A stretch of 46,559 nt of DNA from Candidatus Magasanikiibacteriota bacterium (GCA_903893485.1 CAITMK010000001.1:1-46559); one strand, 5' to 3'; shown: positions 28,357 to 38,222, counted from the stretch's first letter. Notes: generated by a model from the letters alone, not told the origin. Made by a program: numbers and translations.

Positions 28357-28480
28357 ACTGTATTTGTTTCCTGCTGGTTATGGTGCAGGTAACAAAAAAC
28401 CAGAAGTTGTGTACAATCGTATCCCTTACGGGACGCATCGTGCGCAGCTTCTGATTTCTCCCCTCCAGAAAAATCGAGTC
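28357..28480 (-). promoter_or_regulatory. Structured rpsJ-rplC spacer: terminator-like hairpin followed by a Shine-Dalgarno-sequestering hairpin
   Basis: Minus strand CAGAAGCTGCGCAC...GTACACAACTTCTGGTTTTTTG, then CCTGC-ACCATAACCA-GCAGG overlapping the rplC SD. Confidence 0.45.
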
Positions 28481-28831
28481 TTACATTTTAATTTCGACAT
28501 CCACGCCGGCAGGTAATGGCAGAGATGTAAGGATTTCAACTGTTTTAGCAGTTGGTTCCACAATGTCAATGAGACGAGTATGCGTGCGCATCTCGAACTG
28601 TTCACGGGCATCTTTGTGAACAAAAGTTGAACGGTTAACAGTAAACTTCTTAATATTAGTAGGAAGTGGTACTGGACCCTTAACTTTTGCTCCAGAGCGT
28701 TCTACGGCCTCAATAATTGAGCGTGTTGCCACGTCAATAATTTTGTGATCGTACGCACGAACTTTTAAGCGAATGCGTTGCCCTGCGATCTCTTCTACCT
28801 TCTTTGTTTTGTCTGATACAACGGTACTCAT
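28481..28831 (-). CDS. rpsJ: 30S ribosomal protein S10
   Basis: [41 protein letters not shown]. Confidence 0.95.
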   Translation of the reverse strand: MSTVVSDKTKKVEEIAGQRIRLKVRAYDHKIIDVATRSIIEAVERSGAKVKGPVPLPTNIKKFTVNRSTFVHKDAREQFEMRTHTRLIDIVEPTAKTVEILTSLPLPAGVDVEIKM

Positions 28832-28839
28832 GTGATTTT

Positions 28840-28892
28840 CTCCAGCCGCAATCGGTGGAGTATGACATGTTGCTGAGGCGAACCCCAGCAAC
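28840..28892 (-). promoter_or_regulatory. S10 leader: UUCG-capped hairpin plus SD-sequestering hairpin
   Basis: Minus strand GTTGCTGGGG-TTCG-CCTCAGCAAC (28869-28892) and CTCCA...TGGAG (28840-28860), the latter covering the SD. Confidence 0.5.
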
Positions 28893-28914
28893 ACGCTGAC
28901 TCAATCGATTACGA

Positions 28915-30105
28915 TTATTTAATAATTTTTGTTACAACACCTGCACCAACTGTGCGGCCACCTTCACGGATAGCAAAGCGCATTTGGTCTTCCACAGCAA
29001 CTGGAGTAATGAGTTTAACAACCATTTTCATGTTGTCACCTGGCATTACCATTTCAGTACCTTCTGGAAGTGTTACTTCACCGGTTACGTCAGTTGTACG
29101 GATGTAAAACTGAGGTTTGTAGCCGTTAAAGAAAGGCTTGTGGCGACCACCTTCTTCTTTGGTAAGTGCATAAACCTGCACTTCAAATTCAGTGTGCGGC
29201 TTGATTGAACCTGGCTTAGCAAGAACCATACCACGTTCAACTTCTTCTTTCTTGATACCACGGAGGAGGAGACCTGCGTTATCACCAGCCATACCTTCTT
29301 CGAGCTGTTTATTAAACATTTCGATACCGGTTACAACTGTTGCGCGAGTATCTGCGAGACCAACCAATTCAACGGCTTCGTTGATTTTGACCATGCCACG
29401 TTCGATACGGCCAGTTACTACAGTACCACGGCCTTCAATTGAGAACACATCTTCAATAGGCATGAGGAATGGCTTGTCTGTTGCACGTTCTGGGGTTGGA
29501 ATAAAGGAGTCCAAAGCTGCCAAAAGGTCGAGAACAGGCTTTGCAGCACCTTCTTTGTCACCTGGGTTTTCAAGAGCCTTGAGAGCTGAACCACGGATGA
29601 TTGGAGTTGTTGCACCTGGGAATTCGTATTTGTTAAGCAAATCGCGAACTTCTTCTTCAACAAGGTCGATAAGTTCCAAGTCTGAAACCATGTCGCATTT
29701 GTTAAGGAAAACTACGATATATGGAACGCCAACCTGACGAGCGAGCAAAATATGTTCGCGAGTCTGAGGCATTGGACCATCAGTTGCTGATACTACGAGA
29801 ATTGCGCCGTCCATCTGAGCAGCACCAGTGATCATGTTTTTCACATAGTCAGCATGGCCTGGACAGTCAACGTGAGCGTAATGACGAGCAATGGATTCGT
29901 ATTCAACGTGTGCGGTTGAAATAGTAATACCACGTGCTTTTTCTTCTGGAGCGCCGTCAATTTCGTCAACCTTCTTTTGGGTTGCTGCGAAACCAGCTGC
30001 GGTTGACACTGCCAAAATAGCAGCAGTCAATGTTGTTTTGCCGTGATCAACGTGGCCGATAGTACCAACGTTAACATGAGGTTTTGTGCGTTCGAATTTT
30101 GCCAT
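28915..30105 (-). CDS. tuf: Elongation factor Tu
   Basis: [41 protein letters not shown]. Confidence 0.98.
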   Translation of the reverse strand: MAKFERTKPHVNVGTIGHVDHGKTTLTAAILAVSTAAGFAATQKKVDEIDGAPEEKARGITISTAHVEYESIARHYAHVDCPGHADYVKNMITGAAQMDGAILVVSATDGPMPQTREHILLARQVGVPYIVVFLNKCDMVSDLELIDLVEEEVRDLLNKYEFPGATTPIIRGSALKALENPGDKEGAAKPVLDLLAALDSFIPTPERATDKPFLMPIEDVFSIEGRGTVVTGRIERGMVKINEAVELVGLADTRATVVTGIEMFNKQLEEGMAGDNAGLLLRGIKKEEVERGMVLAKPGSIKPHTEFEVQVYALTKEEGGRHKPFFNGYKPQFYIRTTDVTGEVTLPEGTEMVMPGDNMKMVVKLITPVAVEDQMRFAIREGGRTVGAGVVTKIIK

Positions 30106-30233
30106 AGGCTAGGTGAATTCGGGGCTTAATTAAGGGAAATATTATGTGTTTCCGAAAGTGAGCAGTACTATACCAGAGAACTCAATTCTCTGCAAGTGGG
30201 GATAAACTGAGCGCTTTTGGAACTTGCTCGATT

Positions 30234-30262
30234 AGTTTAGCGCAGATTAATGAGCTTGTCAA
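30234..30262 (-). promoter_or_regulatory. tuf promoter
   Basis: Minus strand TTGACA(30257-30262)-N17-TAAACT(30234-30239). Confidence 0.7.
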
Positions 30263-30269
30263 GCGGGTT

Positions 30270-30845
30270 TTATTGAGGTAGCGCGTAGCGTACCAACCCT
30301 CCTGCCCGAGCCACCAAAAATATAGCGTCTGCAAGGTGCGGCGGTGCGCCTATATCGGCCATAAGTGCGCCTAATGCACCATCAATGTTGAGCGGAATAG
30401 TTTTATTTTTTTGTGTGCTCAATTCTGCAGCCACGGCGCGTGCAAAATTAAAATGCGGTGTTGCAGATAATAATTTTGTTGTGGCCGCATATATTTTTTC
30501 TGTACGTTCATCGATTTCATAAATTCTATGGCCAACGCCAGGAATTATTTGTTGTGAAGCAATAAAATCTGCTGGTGAAATTTTATTTTGTACTGCCGCA
30601 ATCCAATTGTGTGCCGCGGCGCTTCCTGCATTTCCATGCACAGGACCGAGCGTTAAAAGTCCTGCGACAATTTGCTGCGCAAAAATTTTGTTGTCTGCTG
30701 CAGCAGCGCGTGTTGCCGCGGCGCTTGGTGAATCAGGGCCATTATCAATGCAAAGTGTCAGGCACAACTCTAATAATTCTGATTGAATTTCAGTTGGCGC
30801 GGTGCCAGTCCAATTTTTCCAAAGTTCTGCAACAAAAGTATTCAT
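30270..30845 (-). CDS. Citryl-CoA lyase-like (citrate synthase fold) subunit of a split ATP-citrate-lyase-like enzyme
   Basis: GLLTLGPVHGNAGSAA, IIPGVGHRIYEIDERTEKI, PLNIDGALGALMADIG follow the C-terminal domain of ATP-citrate lyase. Confidence 0.8.
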   Translation of the reverse strand: MNTFVAELWKNWTGTAPTEIQSELLELCLTLCIDNGPDSPSAAATRAAAADNKIFAQQIVAGLLTLGPVHGNAGSAAAHNWIAAVQNKISPADFIASQQIIPGVGHRIYEIDERTEKIYAATTKLLSATPHFNFARAVAAELSTQKNKTIPLNIDGALGALMADIGAPPHLADAIFLVARAGGLVRYALPQ

Positions 30846-31684
30846 AGATGTTTCACAAATTCTTCAACGGTTTGTGTGCACACCATACCATATTTTTCTA
30901 GCGATGCAATATCCGCAACGCCATCATCTAATAGTGCACCAGCATGCCCGTACGCAATACCTTTTGGCAGTAGCGCCATTGAATGACCCGCAATAAGAAG
31001 TACAATTTTTTTATTGTACATAGTTGGCGTAAATAAAAATGGGTTGCCATGCTCGATAAAAATACCAATGGTTTTAATTTCTGGTTCAGTATCCAAGCGT
31101 GCAACCATTTCTGCGATTGATGTTGCAGGTACGAGCGCACCACCAACGCCCCACGCACTGTGTATCCCAATTTTTTCTGCGACACACGCGTGTAGTAATT
31201 CATTAAGCATTCCGCCTGATGAAGAAATAAGTGCAACGTCACCGGTGGTAAGATTTTCAAATGGATGTTCGCCACCTAAATATCCAATGCGCACGCCGGA
31301 TGAGATTACACCAATAGATCCGGGGCCCAAAATGAATGCGCCATGCGTGCGTGCCGCTGTACGAATCAAAATACAATCTCGCACCGGAACCAAATCTGTT
31401 AGCAGATGAATGAATGTAATACCCGCAGCGAGCGCTTCCTGCACAGCGCCAAGCGCCGCAAGTGGCGGCACCACCGTACAAGAAATTGTTGCGCGAGGAA
31501 ATTGTATACGCGCGTCTGAAACGGAATTAAAAATTGGCGTGCCAAAAATTTCTTGGCCACCCTTACCTGGCGTCACACCCGCAACCACGCGCGCGCCAGC
31601 TTGTTTCATCCACGCCAACATACGGCTGCCTTCCGCACCCGTTGCGCCCTGCAAAATAATTTCGTCGTGCGAATTAAAAATCAT
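30842..31684 (-). CDS. Succinyl-CoA synthetase alpha-like subunit of a split ATP-citrate-lyase-like enzyme
   Basis: LQGATGAEGSRMLAWM, GPGSIGVI, SSSGGMLNELLHA, phosphohistidine motif GHAGALLDDG. 4-nt overlaps with both neighbours. Confidence 0.85.
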   Translation of the reverse strand: MIFNSHDEIILQGATGAEGSRMLAWMKQAGARVVAGVTPGKGGQEIFGTPIFNSVSDARIQFPRATISCTVVPPLAALGAVQEALAAGITFIHLLTDLVPVRDCILIRTAARTHGAFILGPGSIGVISSGVRIGYLGGEHPFENLTTGDVALISSSGGMLNELLHACVAEKIGIHSAWGVGGALVPATSIAEMVARLDTEPEIKTIGIFIEHGNPFLFTPTMYNKKIVLLIAGHSMALLPKGIAYGHAGALLDDGVADIASLEKYGMVCTQTVEEFVKHL

Positions 31685-32622
31685 ATCAGAAGTTTTGCAG
31701 ATTCAGAAAACGAAATATCTATGCGATCAAAAATTAATTTGATATCATTTCTTTCTGCCCACGCGAATGCATAATTTTCTGCTTCAGTGGTGAGTGGTCC
31801 ATCACGACGAATAATAATTGGACAGGATAATTTTGCAACTTCATATGCATCTAACACTGCGCGCACGGTTTCAAAAACATTGGTGAAATTTGCGTGAGAG
31901 CCTGCGATCCATACGGCGATAATTTTTGGCGCGCTCAAAACTTGTGCGGCGATTGCACGCACCGCGCCGTACGAAGGATTACCACTGATCTCTGTAAAAT
32001 TTGCCGGCCGCGCACCCGCAGCAAATAATGCATCAAGCGCGAGCAAACTTGCGCCACCGCCAAAAAAAATGCAGGCAATATTCCCATCCAACAAAATATT
32101 TTTTGGTGTAATACCGGATTGCTTATACAAAGCCCATTCTGGATGTCGCGCCGCAGCTGCATCATCTAACTCAACTTTTGCATCAAGCGCAATTAACGTT
32201 CCTGCAACCTCAACAAGTGGATTAATTTCAATAAGTGTTGCATCATTTTTTTTGGCGGCCGCAAGCAGCGCGCGTGCAATCGCAGAAAATTTTTCTGGAA
32301 TATTCGTAGTCATGTCTGCGGGTGTAACCGCACCACCGCCAACCTCAGAAAATAAAATTTGATAGTCACCCACTGCACGATCAATCGTACATGCAATATA
32401 AAATTCTTTTTCATGCACAATAAATTCTTCACACAAAAATTTTTTACCACGTTCATCTTCAGTTAATTCCACTTCCGATTGAATATGCCGAATCAATCCG
32501 CGTTCACCACGCCGACCGCTCAAAATTTGCGGTTTTACTACTGCGGGAAATACAAATTCGCGCGGCGCTGCGATTCCCGCATCACGCAAGATTTTTTTTC
32601 CGTCACGTTCAAGTAATTTCAT
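31681..32622 (-). CDS. ATP-grasp (SCS-beta-like) subunit of a split ATP-citrate-lyase-like enzyme
   Basis: LIEINPLVEVAGTLIALDAKVELDD; then GGGASLLALD, EISGNPSYGAV, AGSHANFTNV, IIIRRDGP, which match ACLY-type rather than SucC-type sequence. Confidence 0.85.
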   Translation of the reverse strand: MKLLERDGKKILRDAGIAAPREFVFPAVVKPQILSGRRGERGLIRHIQSEVELTEDERGKKFLCEEFIVHEKEFYIACTIDRAVGDYQILFSEVGGGAVTPADMTTNIPEKFSAIARALLAAAKKNDATLIEINPLVEVAGTLIALDAKVELDDAAAARHPEWALYKQSGITPKNILLDGNIACIFFGGGASLLALDALFAAGARPANFTEISGNPSYGAVRAIAAQVLSAPKIIAVWIAGSHANFTNVFETVRAVLDAYEVAKLSCPIIIRRDGPLTTEAENYAFAWAERNDIKLIFDRIDISFSESAKLLI

Positions 32623-32625
32623 GAA

Positions 32626-32783
32626 TTATTTTGTAATAAGCGCGCTCAAATCATATTGCGTCCGAGCAGCGCTATAAACAGCATCCGACCACGCCGTAAT
32701 AACATATTCCGGACACATGTGTCAAAAAAGCCATCAAAACTATCCACCAGATCAACACGCTGTGTGATAATAATCGGCTTCAT
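32626..32783 (-). pseudogene. Possible gene remnant (class I glutamine-amidotransferase-like N-terminus joined out of frame to another short segment)
   Basis: From ATG at 32783: MKPIIITQRVDLVDSFDGFF...; in another frame, ending at the TAA at 32626: MCPEYVITAWSDAVYSAARTQYDLSALITK*. Confidence 0.35.
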
Positions 32784-32798
32784 ATGAGATAACGATAA

Positions 32799-34295
32799 TT
32801 AATGTGGTAAATAGTGCACGTGTGTTAATAAAAAATATTTAATAACCCGCTCAAGATGGATTTGTGTTTCTTCAAGCGATCCTTCAGTAGAAATTTTTGC
32901 CACACAAGGAAGACGCTTTTGGGCATGCAGATAATACATTTCTACAGCAGCTGCCGTTAATTCCCCTTTTCGTTCTATAACAGTCGCTGGTGTGGCGGTG
33001 AGTAGAATCGTTTGAACCTTCGGTGGAAATAACCATTTCAATAACGGCCATAACCAAAACGCAGAATCAGCTCTTTGCAAAAACGGATCATAAAATGAGC
33101 GATCGAGAAGTATGAGTGGAGCGGTGTTTCGCCGCAATAACCGTTCATAAGCAAATCGCAACCCCGGCAAACTCTCACGCCATTTTGCTGAAATACGCTC
33201 ACGAATACTCCAATGTCCTACAGGAGGAATCCACCCCTCACGTGCAAAACGCCATGCATGAATAAAACGTTTGGGGAAAATATTAAGTACATCATCCTCA
33301 CAAACCCGTTCGATGTTTGAAAGTAATGTCGTCTTACCGACGCCATCAGGCCCAGTAACCGCAATTTGTACAGGTGCATGTCTCATTGTTTTTTCTATTC
33401 TTAATCTAGTACGGCTCACAGGTACTGCCAAATGTACATCCAAGATTTGTAAATCAAACAAACTATATACATATACCTTCACGTTATCACGCGAATGAAA
33501 AAAAATGCGATGATCGAGATGCGTATGATTGATTGCTTGTACAACAAGTGACAGATGTTGCAAATTTGGAACATAAATATCAACATCTTCACCTGGAACA
33601 TCTGCGATATGTTCAAACTCGACACTTGGAATTTCTTTCACGATATCCCGCACCGAAAACGCCGTTAAAAACGGTTGCATATACGACACCAGCTCTTGAG
33701 GGGCATGCACACGTGCAAGTACCTCACGAACTTCCGCAGCGGTAAAAAGATACATGAGCCGAGGAATAAATTTTCTATAGTCACTAACTCGATCCTGCGC
33801 CTCATGCGTAACTTGCACGTCTTCAAAATCGATTAGATAGAGCCGACCTTCATTTGTAACCAACACATTTTTAGGCTTAAGATCCCCATGAACAATTCCC
33901 GCATTATGCATCTGGACAACGAGTGAAAAAGCTCGAATTAATAAATCAAGTCTTCCAACCACAGAAACTTCATCGATAATAGCCTGTACCAGATCTCGTG
34001 TGTGAGGTAAATATCGGTACTTAACATAAGTATCTGCAAGAATAAAATCTGGCATATATTCGCCAAGTCCACGTACTTTCATTTCGTTATGAATTGCAAG
34101 AAAACTCTTAAACGGCCGATCCCTCCGGAATAAAAAATGAATATTCCAACATTTATACACAAAAGTGCCGTATCGAAACGTAAGACAGTCACCGTTTGCA
34201 CTTTTAAAAAACTCAATTTGAGGTGACCAAAAAAATACTGCGCGAAGCATGGAGTACGTACACGAATTAAAGATATTGCGAAATATTCTCTTCAT
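32799..34295 (-). CDS. Multidomain protein: RIO/WaaP-like kinase, possible nucleotidyltransferase-like segment, C-terminal thymidylate-kinase-like P-loop domain
   Basis: HGDLKPKNVLV...LIDFEDVQV; DVPGEDVDIYV; GPDGVGKTTLLSNIERV...LLDRSFYDPFLQRADS. Confidence 0.75.
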   Translation of the reverse strand: MKRIFRNIFNSCTYSMLRAVFFWSPQIEFFKSANGDCLTFRYGTFVYKCWNIHFLFRRDRPFKSFLAIHNEMKVRGLGEYMPDFILADTYVKYRYLPHTRDLVQAIIDEVSVVGRLDLLIRAFSLVVQMHNAGIVHGDLKPKNVLVTNEGRLYLIDFEDVQVTHEAQDRVSDYRKFIPRLMYLFTAAEVREVLARVHAPQELVSYMQPFLTAFSVRDIVKEIPSVEFEHIADVPGEDVDIYVPNLQHLSLVVQAINHTHLDHRIFFHSRDNVKVYVYSLFDLQILDVHLAVPVSRTRLRIEKTMRHAPVQIAVTGPDGVGKTTLLSNIERVCEDDVLNIFPKRFIHAWRFAREGWIPPVGHWSIRERISAKWRESLPGLRFAYERLLRRNTAPLILLDRSFYDPFLQRADSAFWLWPLLKWLFPPKVQTILLTATPATVIERKGELTAAAVEMYYLHAQKRLPCVAKISTEGSLEETQIHLERVIKYFLLTHVHYLPH

Positions 34296-34374
34296 AATTT
34301 GTTGATACTACAACACGAACGCCTCCGACACAAACATTCTACTATACACAGGTCGAAAGGCACGTACCTACATC

Positions 34375-36036
34375 TTACCACTTTTCGACTGATCGCCCAT
34401 ACCCAATATGCAGAAATGGACTGTCCTTTTGCGCAACACCACGTGCCCCTTCAAAATATTGATTAAATTTGCGCATATACGCCGGCTCCTGGGATCGTCT
34501 GTTGATACTGTCATCGCATAATCGTCCTACACGCTCCACTGCAGAATATCGAATCAGCCCACAACTGTTTGCATATATGCCTTCACCATTTCCTTGACTC
34601 TCAAGAACTCTATAGCGGTGATGCAGGCTACGTGTTTCAAAAACATCAGCAGAAAGAATACGTTCATGGATCTTATATGCTTCATTCCACGCACGATAAT
34701 CACCCGGATATTTGCGCTCAAGTCTAACAATGCCCACATGCCCATCTTCATCCAAAATATCAAGCGCGTGCAGGATAAAATTATCCGTAAATTCACACAC
34801 CCAGTCATCTTCAACATTCAACAAATACGTTCCTTGTGATTCTTCAAACCAAAATCGATTAATGTTATAAGAAATCCCTCGATTTACTTCATTAAAAAAT
34901 ATTTTATCAAAAAGTGTATTTTTTTTCGCCCAAACTTCTATTTCAGGATTCAGTCCGTCATGAAAAAAAAGTACTTCATACGCAAAACTTGAGCCAAAGC
35001 GCACAAGATATTCATTAAGCGACGCACATGTTCTCTCGAGCAAGTCAAAACGACCACACCCAAAAACACCAATAGATACCATCTTTTTTCGCTTTGAGGT
35101 TGTAGATAACTCCCCACGCTTCCCTTTTTTTTCAAGCTGTATCGCCGTAAGTGCGGTCCTTGAAATGAGTGTTGGTTTTTGCCTCCGAGAAAATAAAAGT
35201 ATTATGGCACGCGCAAACATATTATTTCTTCTTCGATCAAGCCCAGCGTATATGCGACGCATATTCCATCTTGTACTCTCTATCCGATATTGACCATGAA
35301 TAATTTGTTGAAATATTTGTATGGTTGTATCGCGGTTAATTTCCATACGTGGCAAGCAGTGCACGTTGCTGTCCAGCGTCACATAATTCTCGGCGGTTGA
35401 AACCGCGGAGGTAAAACCAATTTTTTTTACAAGCTTATGTAATCTATGATTCTCTCCGCCATATGGATACGCAAAATGCAGTGCCGGCTTGCCAATAAGC
35501 AATTCCACATCTTTTTTTGAACCGTTAATTTCATGGAAGGCTTCAGTGTCTGATAAATCAGTCAAACGAACATGTGTTTTGGTGTGTCCACCGAAATCAA
35601 CAATCCCTGAGACTGCAAGTTCCTGAATTTCATTTTGAGTCAGGTATGGAATGAAAGCGTGATTTATCTTTGCCGTATGAATGCTGCCTGTTATCAAATA
35701 CATTGTCGAAGGAAACTGATATTGTTGTAAAAAAGGAAATGCATCTGAATAAAAATCATGATATCCATCATCAAATGTGATCACCACCGCCCCTCTGAGC
35801 AGTTCCTTTGCAGCAAGTCGACGCGTCAGCTCATCGAGTGAAATCACATCGATATGGTTATCAGCTAGTAACGCCATTTGTTTTTTAAAATCTTCTGGAG
35901 ATGTTGACCAAAAATAATCATTCCGGTTACTTACAGAGTGATACATAAGTATTGTTGCCCAATCTGTTTTAGGCAACTGAAACCATTTTGTGATCACCCT
36001 CAAAAAAGGTCGTGCACGACTTATCAGCCATCTCAT
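34375..36036 (-). CDS. Polysaccharide deacetylase (NodB) fused to a glycosyltransferase-2-like domain
   Basis: NodB motifs TFDDGYHDF, GHTKTH, AYPYGG; C-terminal VSIGVFGCGRFDLLERTCASL...LLNVEDDW. Start placed at the internal Met because the upstream ATG (36108) lies inside the fusA terminator. Confidence 0.8.
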   Translation of the reverse strand: MRWLISRARPFLRVITKWFQLPKTDWATILMYHSVSNRNDYFWSTSPEDFKKQMALLADNHIDVISLDELTRRLAAKELLRGAVVITFDDGYHDFYSDAFPFLQQYQFPSTMYLITGSIHTAKINHAFIPYLTQNEIQELAVSGIVDFGGHTKTHVRLTDLSDTEAFHEINGSKKDVELLIGKPALHFAYPYGGENHRLHKLVKKIGFTSAVSTAENYVTLDSNVHCLPRMEINRDTTIQIFQQIIHGQYRIESTRWNMRRIYAGLDRRRNNMFARAIILLFSRRQKPTLISRTALTAIQLEKKGKRGELSTTSKRKKMVSIGVFGCGRFDLLERTCASLNEYLVRFGSSFAYEVLFFHDGLNPEIEVWAKKNTLFDKIFFNEVNRGISYNINRFWFEESQGTYLLNVEDDWVCEFTDNFILHALDILDEDGHVGIVRLERKYPGDYRAWNEAYKIHERILSADVFETRSLHHRYRVLESQGNGEGIYANSCGLIRYSAVERVGRLCDDSINRRSQEPAYMRKFNQYFEGARGVAQKDSPFLHIGYGRSVEKW

Positions 36037-36091
36037 ATAATGAGAATATCCTATCACACGACCCTTATTAGCGTAAAGTGCAACAAAACTT

Positions 36092-36122
36092 AAAAAGTCA
36101 CCTCGCAATGAGGTGACTTTTT
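36092..36122 (-). terminator. Intrinsic terminator downstream of fusA
   Basis: AAAAAGTCACCTCGCAATGAGGTGACTTTTT. Confidence 0.88.
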
Positions 36123-36137
36123 ATGAAATATGCAAGA

Positions 36138-38216
36138 TTATTTCTTACGACCTTCAACAACTTCCTTCGCAACGTTCTGCGGAACTTCAGCGTAATGGCC
36201 AAATTCCATTGAGTACGATGCGCGACCCTGTGTCATGGAACGAAGTTCAGTTGCATAACCAAACATAGATGCAAGTGGGATTTCTGAATCCACCACTTTG
36301 GTACCCATGCGATCACGCATTTCCTTCACCACACCACGCTTAGATGAAATGTTACCGATAACATCACCCATGTTGGATTCTGGTGTCAAAACTTCTACGT
36401 TCATAACTGGTTCGAGCAAGATGAGGCCTGCTCGCTGGCAAGCTTCTTTGAATGCCATTGAACCGGCGATTTTAAACGCAGCTTCTGAAGAGTCAACTTC
36501 GTGGTATGAACCATCGTACACCGTTGCGCGAATATCGAGCATTGGATAGCCGGCCAAAACACCACGATCCATGGTTTCCTTAACACCTTTTTCGATTGGA
36601 CCAATATATTCTTTTGGAATTGAACCACCTTTGGTAGCGTCAACAAATTCAAAGCCTTTGCCTTTTTCCATTGGTTCAACTTTCATCCAGCAATGACCGT
36701 ATTGACCACGACCACCAGACTGTTTCACATATTTACCTTCAGCTTCCGCTGCGTTGCGAATTGTTTCCTTAAAAGCAACCTGAGGAGCACCCACGTTTGC
36801 TTCAACTTTAAATTCACGTTTCATGCGATCCACAATAATGTCCAAGTGCAATTCACCCATACCGGCGATAATTGTCTGCATGGTTTCTTCATCAGTATGA
36901 ACACGGAAAGTTGGATCTTCTTCAGCAAGTTTCTGCAAAGCCATGCCCATTTTTTCTTGGTCCTGCTTTGTTTTTGGTTCGATTGCCAAAGAAATAACTG
37001 GTTCAGGGAACACAATTTTTTCCATGAGCACTGGTGAGTCTTCAGCACACAAAGTATTACCTGTTGTGGTTGATTTAAGACCTACCGCAGCTGCAATATC
37101 ACCAGAGAAAACCTCTTCTACGTCTTCACGAGTGTTTGCATGCAAACGCACGATACGACCGAAGCGTTCCTTTTCACCAGTTGATGAGTTGAGCGCGTAT
37201 GAACCAGCTTTCAAGCTACCTGAGTACACGCGGAAGAAAGTAAGCTTACCCACGAATGGATCAGCTGCAACTTTAAACGCAAGTGCGGTAAACGGTTCGC
37301 TATCATCTGCATGGCGGAAGATAACTTTGGTTTCGTCATCCGGATCAGTACAACGTACTGGTGGAATGTCGAGTGGAGATGGAAGATAATCAACGATTGC
37401 ATCGAGCAAGAATTGAACACCCTTGTTCTTAAGCGCTGAGCCACAGAACACTGGTACAAATACACCAGCAATTGTTGCTTTGCGGATAATCACTTTGAGT
37501 TCGTCAACAGGGATTTCTTCACCAGCCAAATAGCGGTTCATTGCTGATTCATCGTTTTCAACGATTTTTTCAACCATGGCTGCGCGATATTCTTTTGCTT
37601 TTTCAAGCATGTCTGCTGGCACATCTTCATGGCGGAAGTCCTGACCCATTTCGTCGTAGTAAACTTCAGCTTTCATGTGCAAGAGATCGATAATACCCTT
37701 GAAACCACCTTCCTGACCGATTGGAAGCTGCATAGGTACCGCATTCTTGGTAAGGCGGTTGTGGATTGATTCCACATCCTTGTAGTAGTCAGCACCGGTA
37801 CGATCGAGCTTGTTGATGAAACATAAACGTGGAACGTTTAATTCATCAGCATAGCGCCAGTTAGTTTCTGATTGAGGTTCAACACCTGCAACACCATCAA
37901 AGATAACTGCCGCACCGTCGAGCACGCGGAGTGAACGTTTTACTTCAACCGTAAAGTCAATATGACCTGGGGTATCAATAAGGTTCATGCGAGTGTCCTT
38001 CCAGAAACAGGTGGTAGCAGCTGCAGTAATGGTAATACCACGTTCGCGTTCTTGTTCCATCCAGTCCATGGTTGCTGCACCTTCATGCACTTCACCAATT
38101 TTGTGTTTTTTACCGGTGTAAAACAAAATACGTTCTGAAACAGTGGTTTTACCTGCATCGATATGCGCGATAATACCAAAGTTACGTGTATGTAAGAGTG
38201 AGTAATCTCGGGGCAT
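36138..38216 (-). CDS. fusA: Elongation factor G
   Basis: [48 protein letters not shown]. Confidence 0.98.
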   Translation of the reverse strand: MPRDYSLLHTRNFGIIAHIDAGKTTVSERILFYTGKKHKIGEVHEGAATMDWMEQERERGITITAAATTCFWKDTRMNLIDTPGHIDFTVEVKRSLRVLDGAAVIFDGVAGVEPQSETNWRYADELNVPRLCFINKLDRTGADYYKDVESIHNRLTKNAVPMQLPIGQEGGFKGIIDLLHMKAEVYYDEMGQDFRHEDVPADMLEKAKEYRAAMVEKIVENDESAMNRYLAGEEIPVDELKVIIRKATIAGVFVPVFCGSALKNKGVQFLLDAIVDYLPSPLDIPPVRCTDPDDETKVIFRHADDSEPFTALAFKVAADPFVGKLTFFRVYSGSLKAGSYALNSSTGEKERFGRIVRLHANTREDVEEVFSGDIAAAVGLKSTTTGNTLCAEDSPVLMEKIVFPEPVISLAIEPKTKQDQEKMGMALQKLAEEDPTFRVHTDEETMQTIIAGMGELHLDIIVDRMKREFKVEANVGAPQVAFKETIRNAAEAEGKYVKQSGGRGQYGHCWMKVEPMEKGKGFEFVDATKGGSIPKEYIGPIEKGVKETMDRGVLAGYPMLDIRATVYDGSYHEVDSSEAAFKIAGSMAFKEACQRAGLILLEPVMNVEVLTPESNMGDVIGNISSKRGVVKEMRDRMGTKVVDSEIPLASMFGYATELRSMTQGRASYSMEFGHYAEVPQNVAKEVVEGRKK

Positions 38217-38222
38217 AATTGA

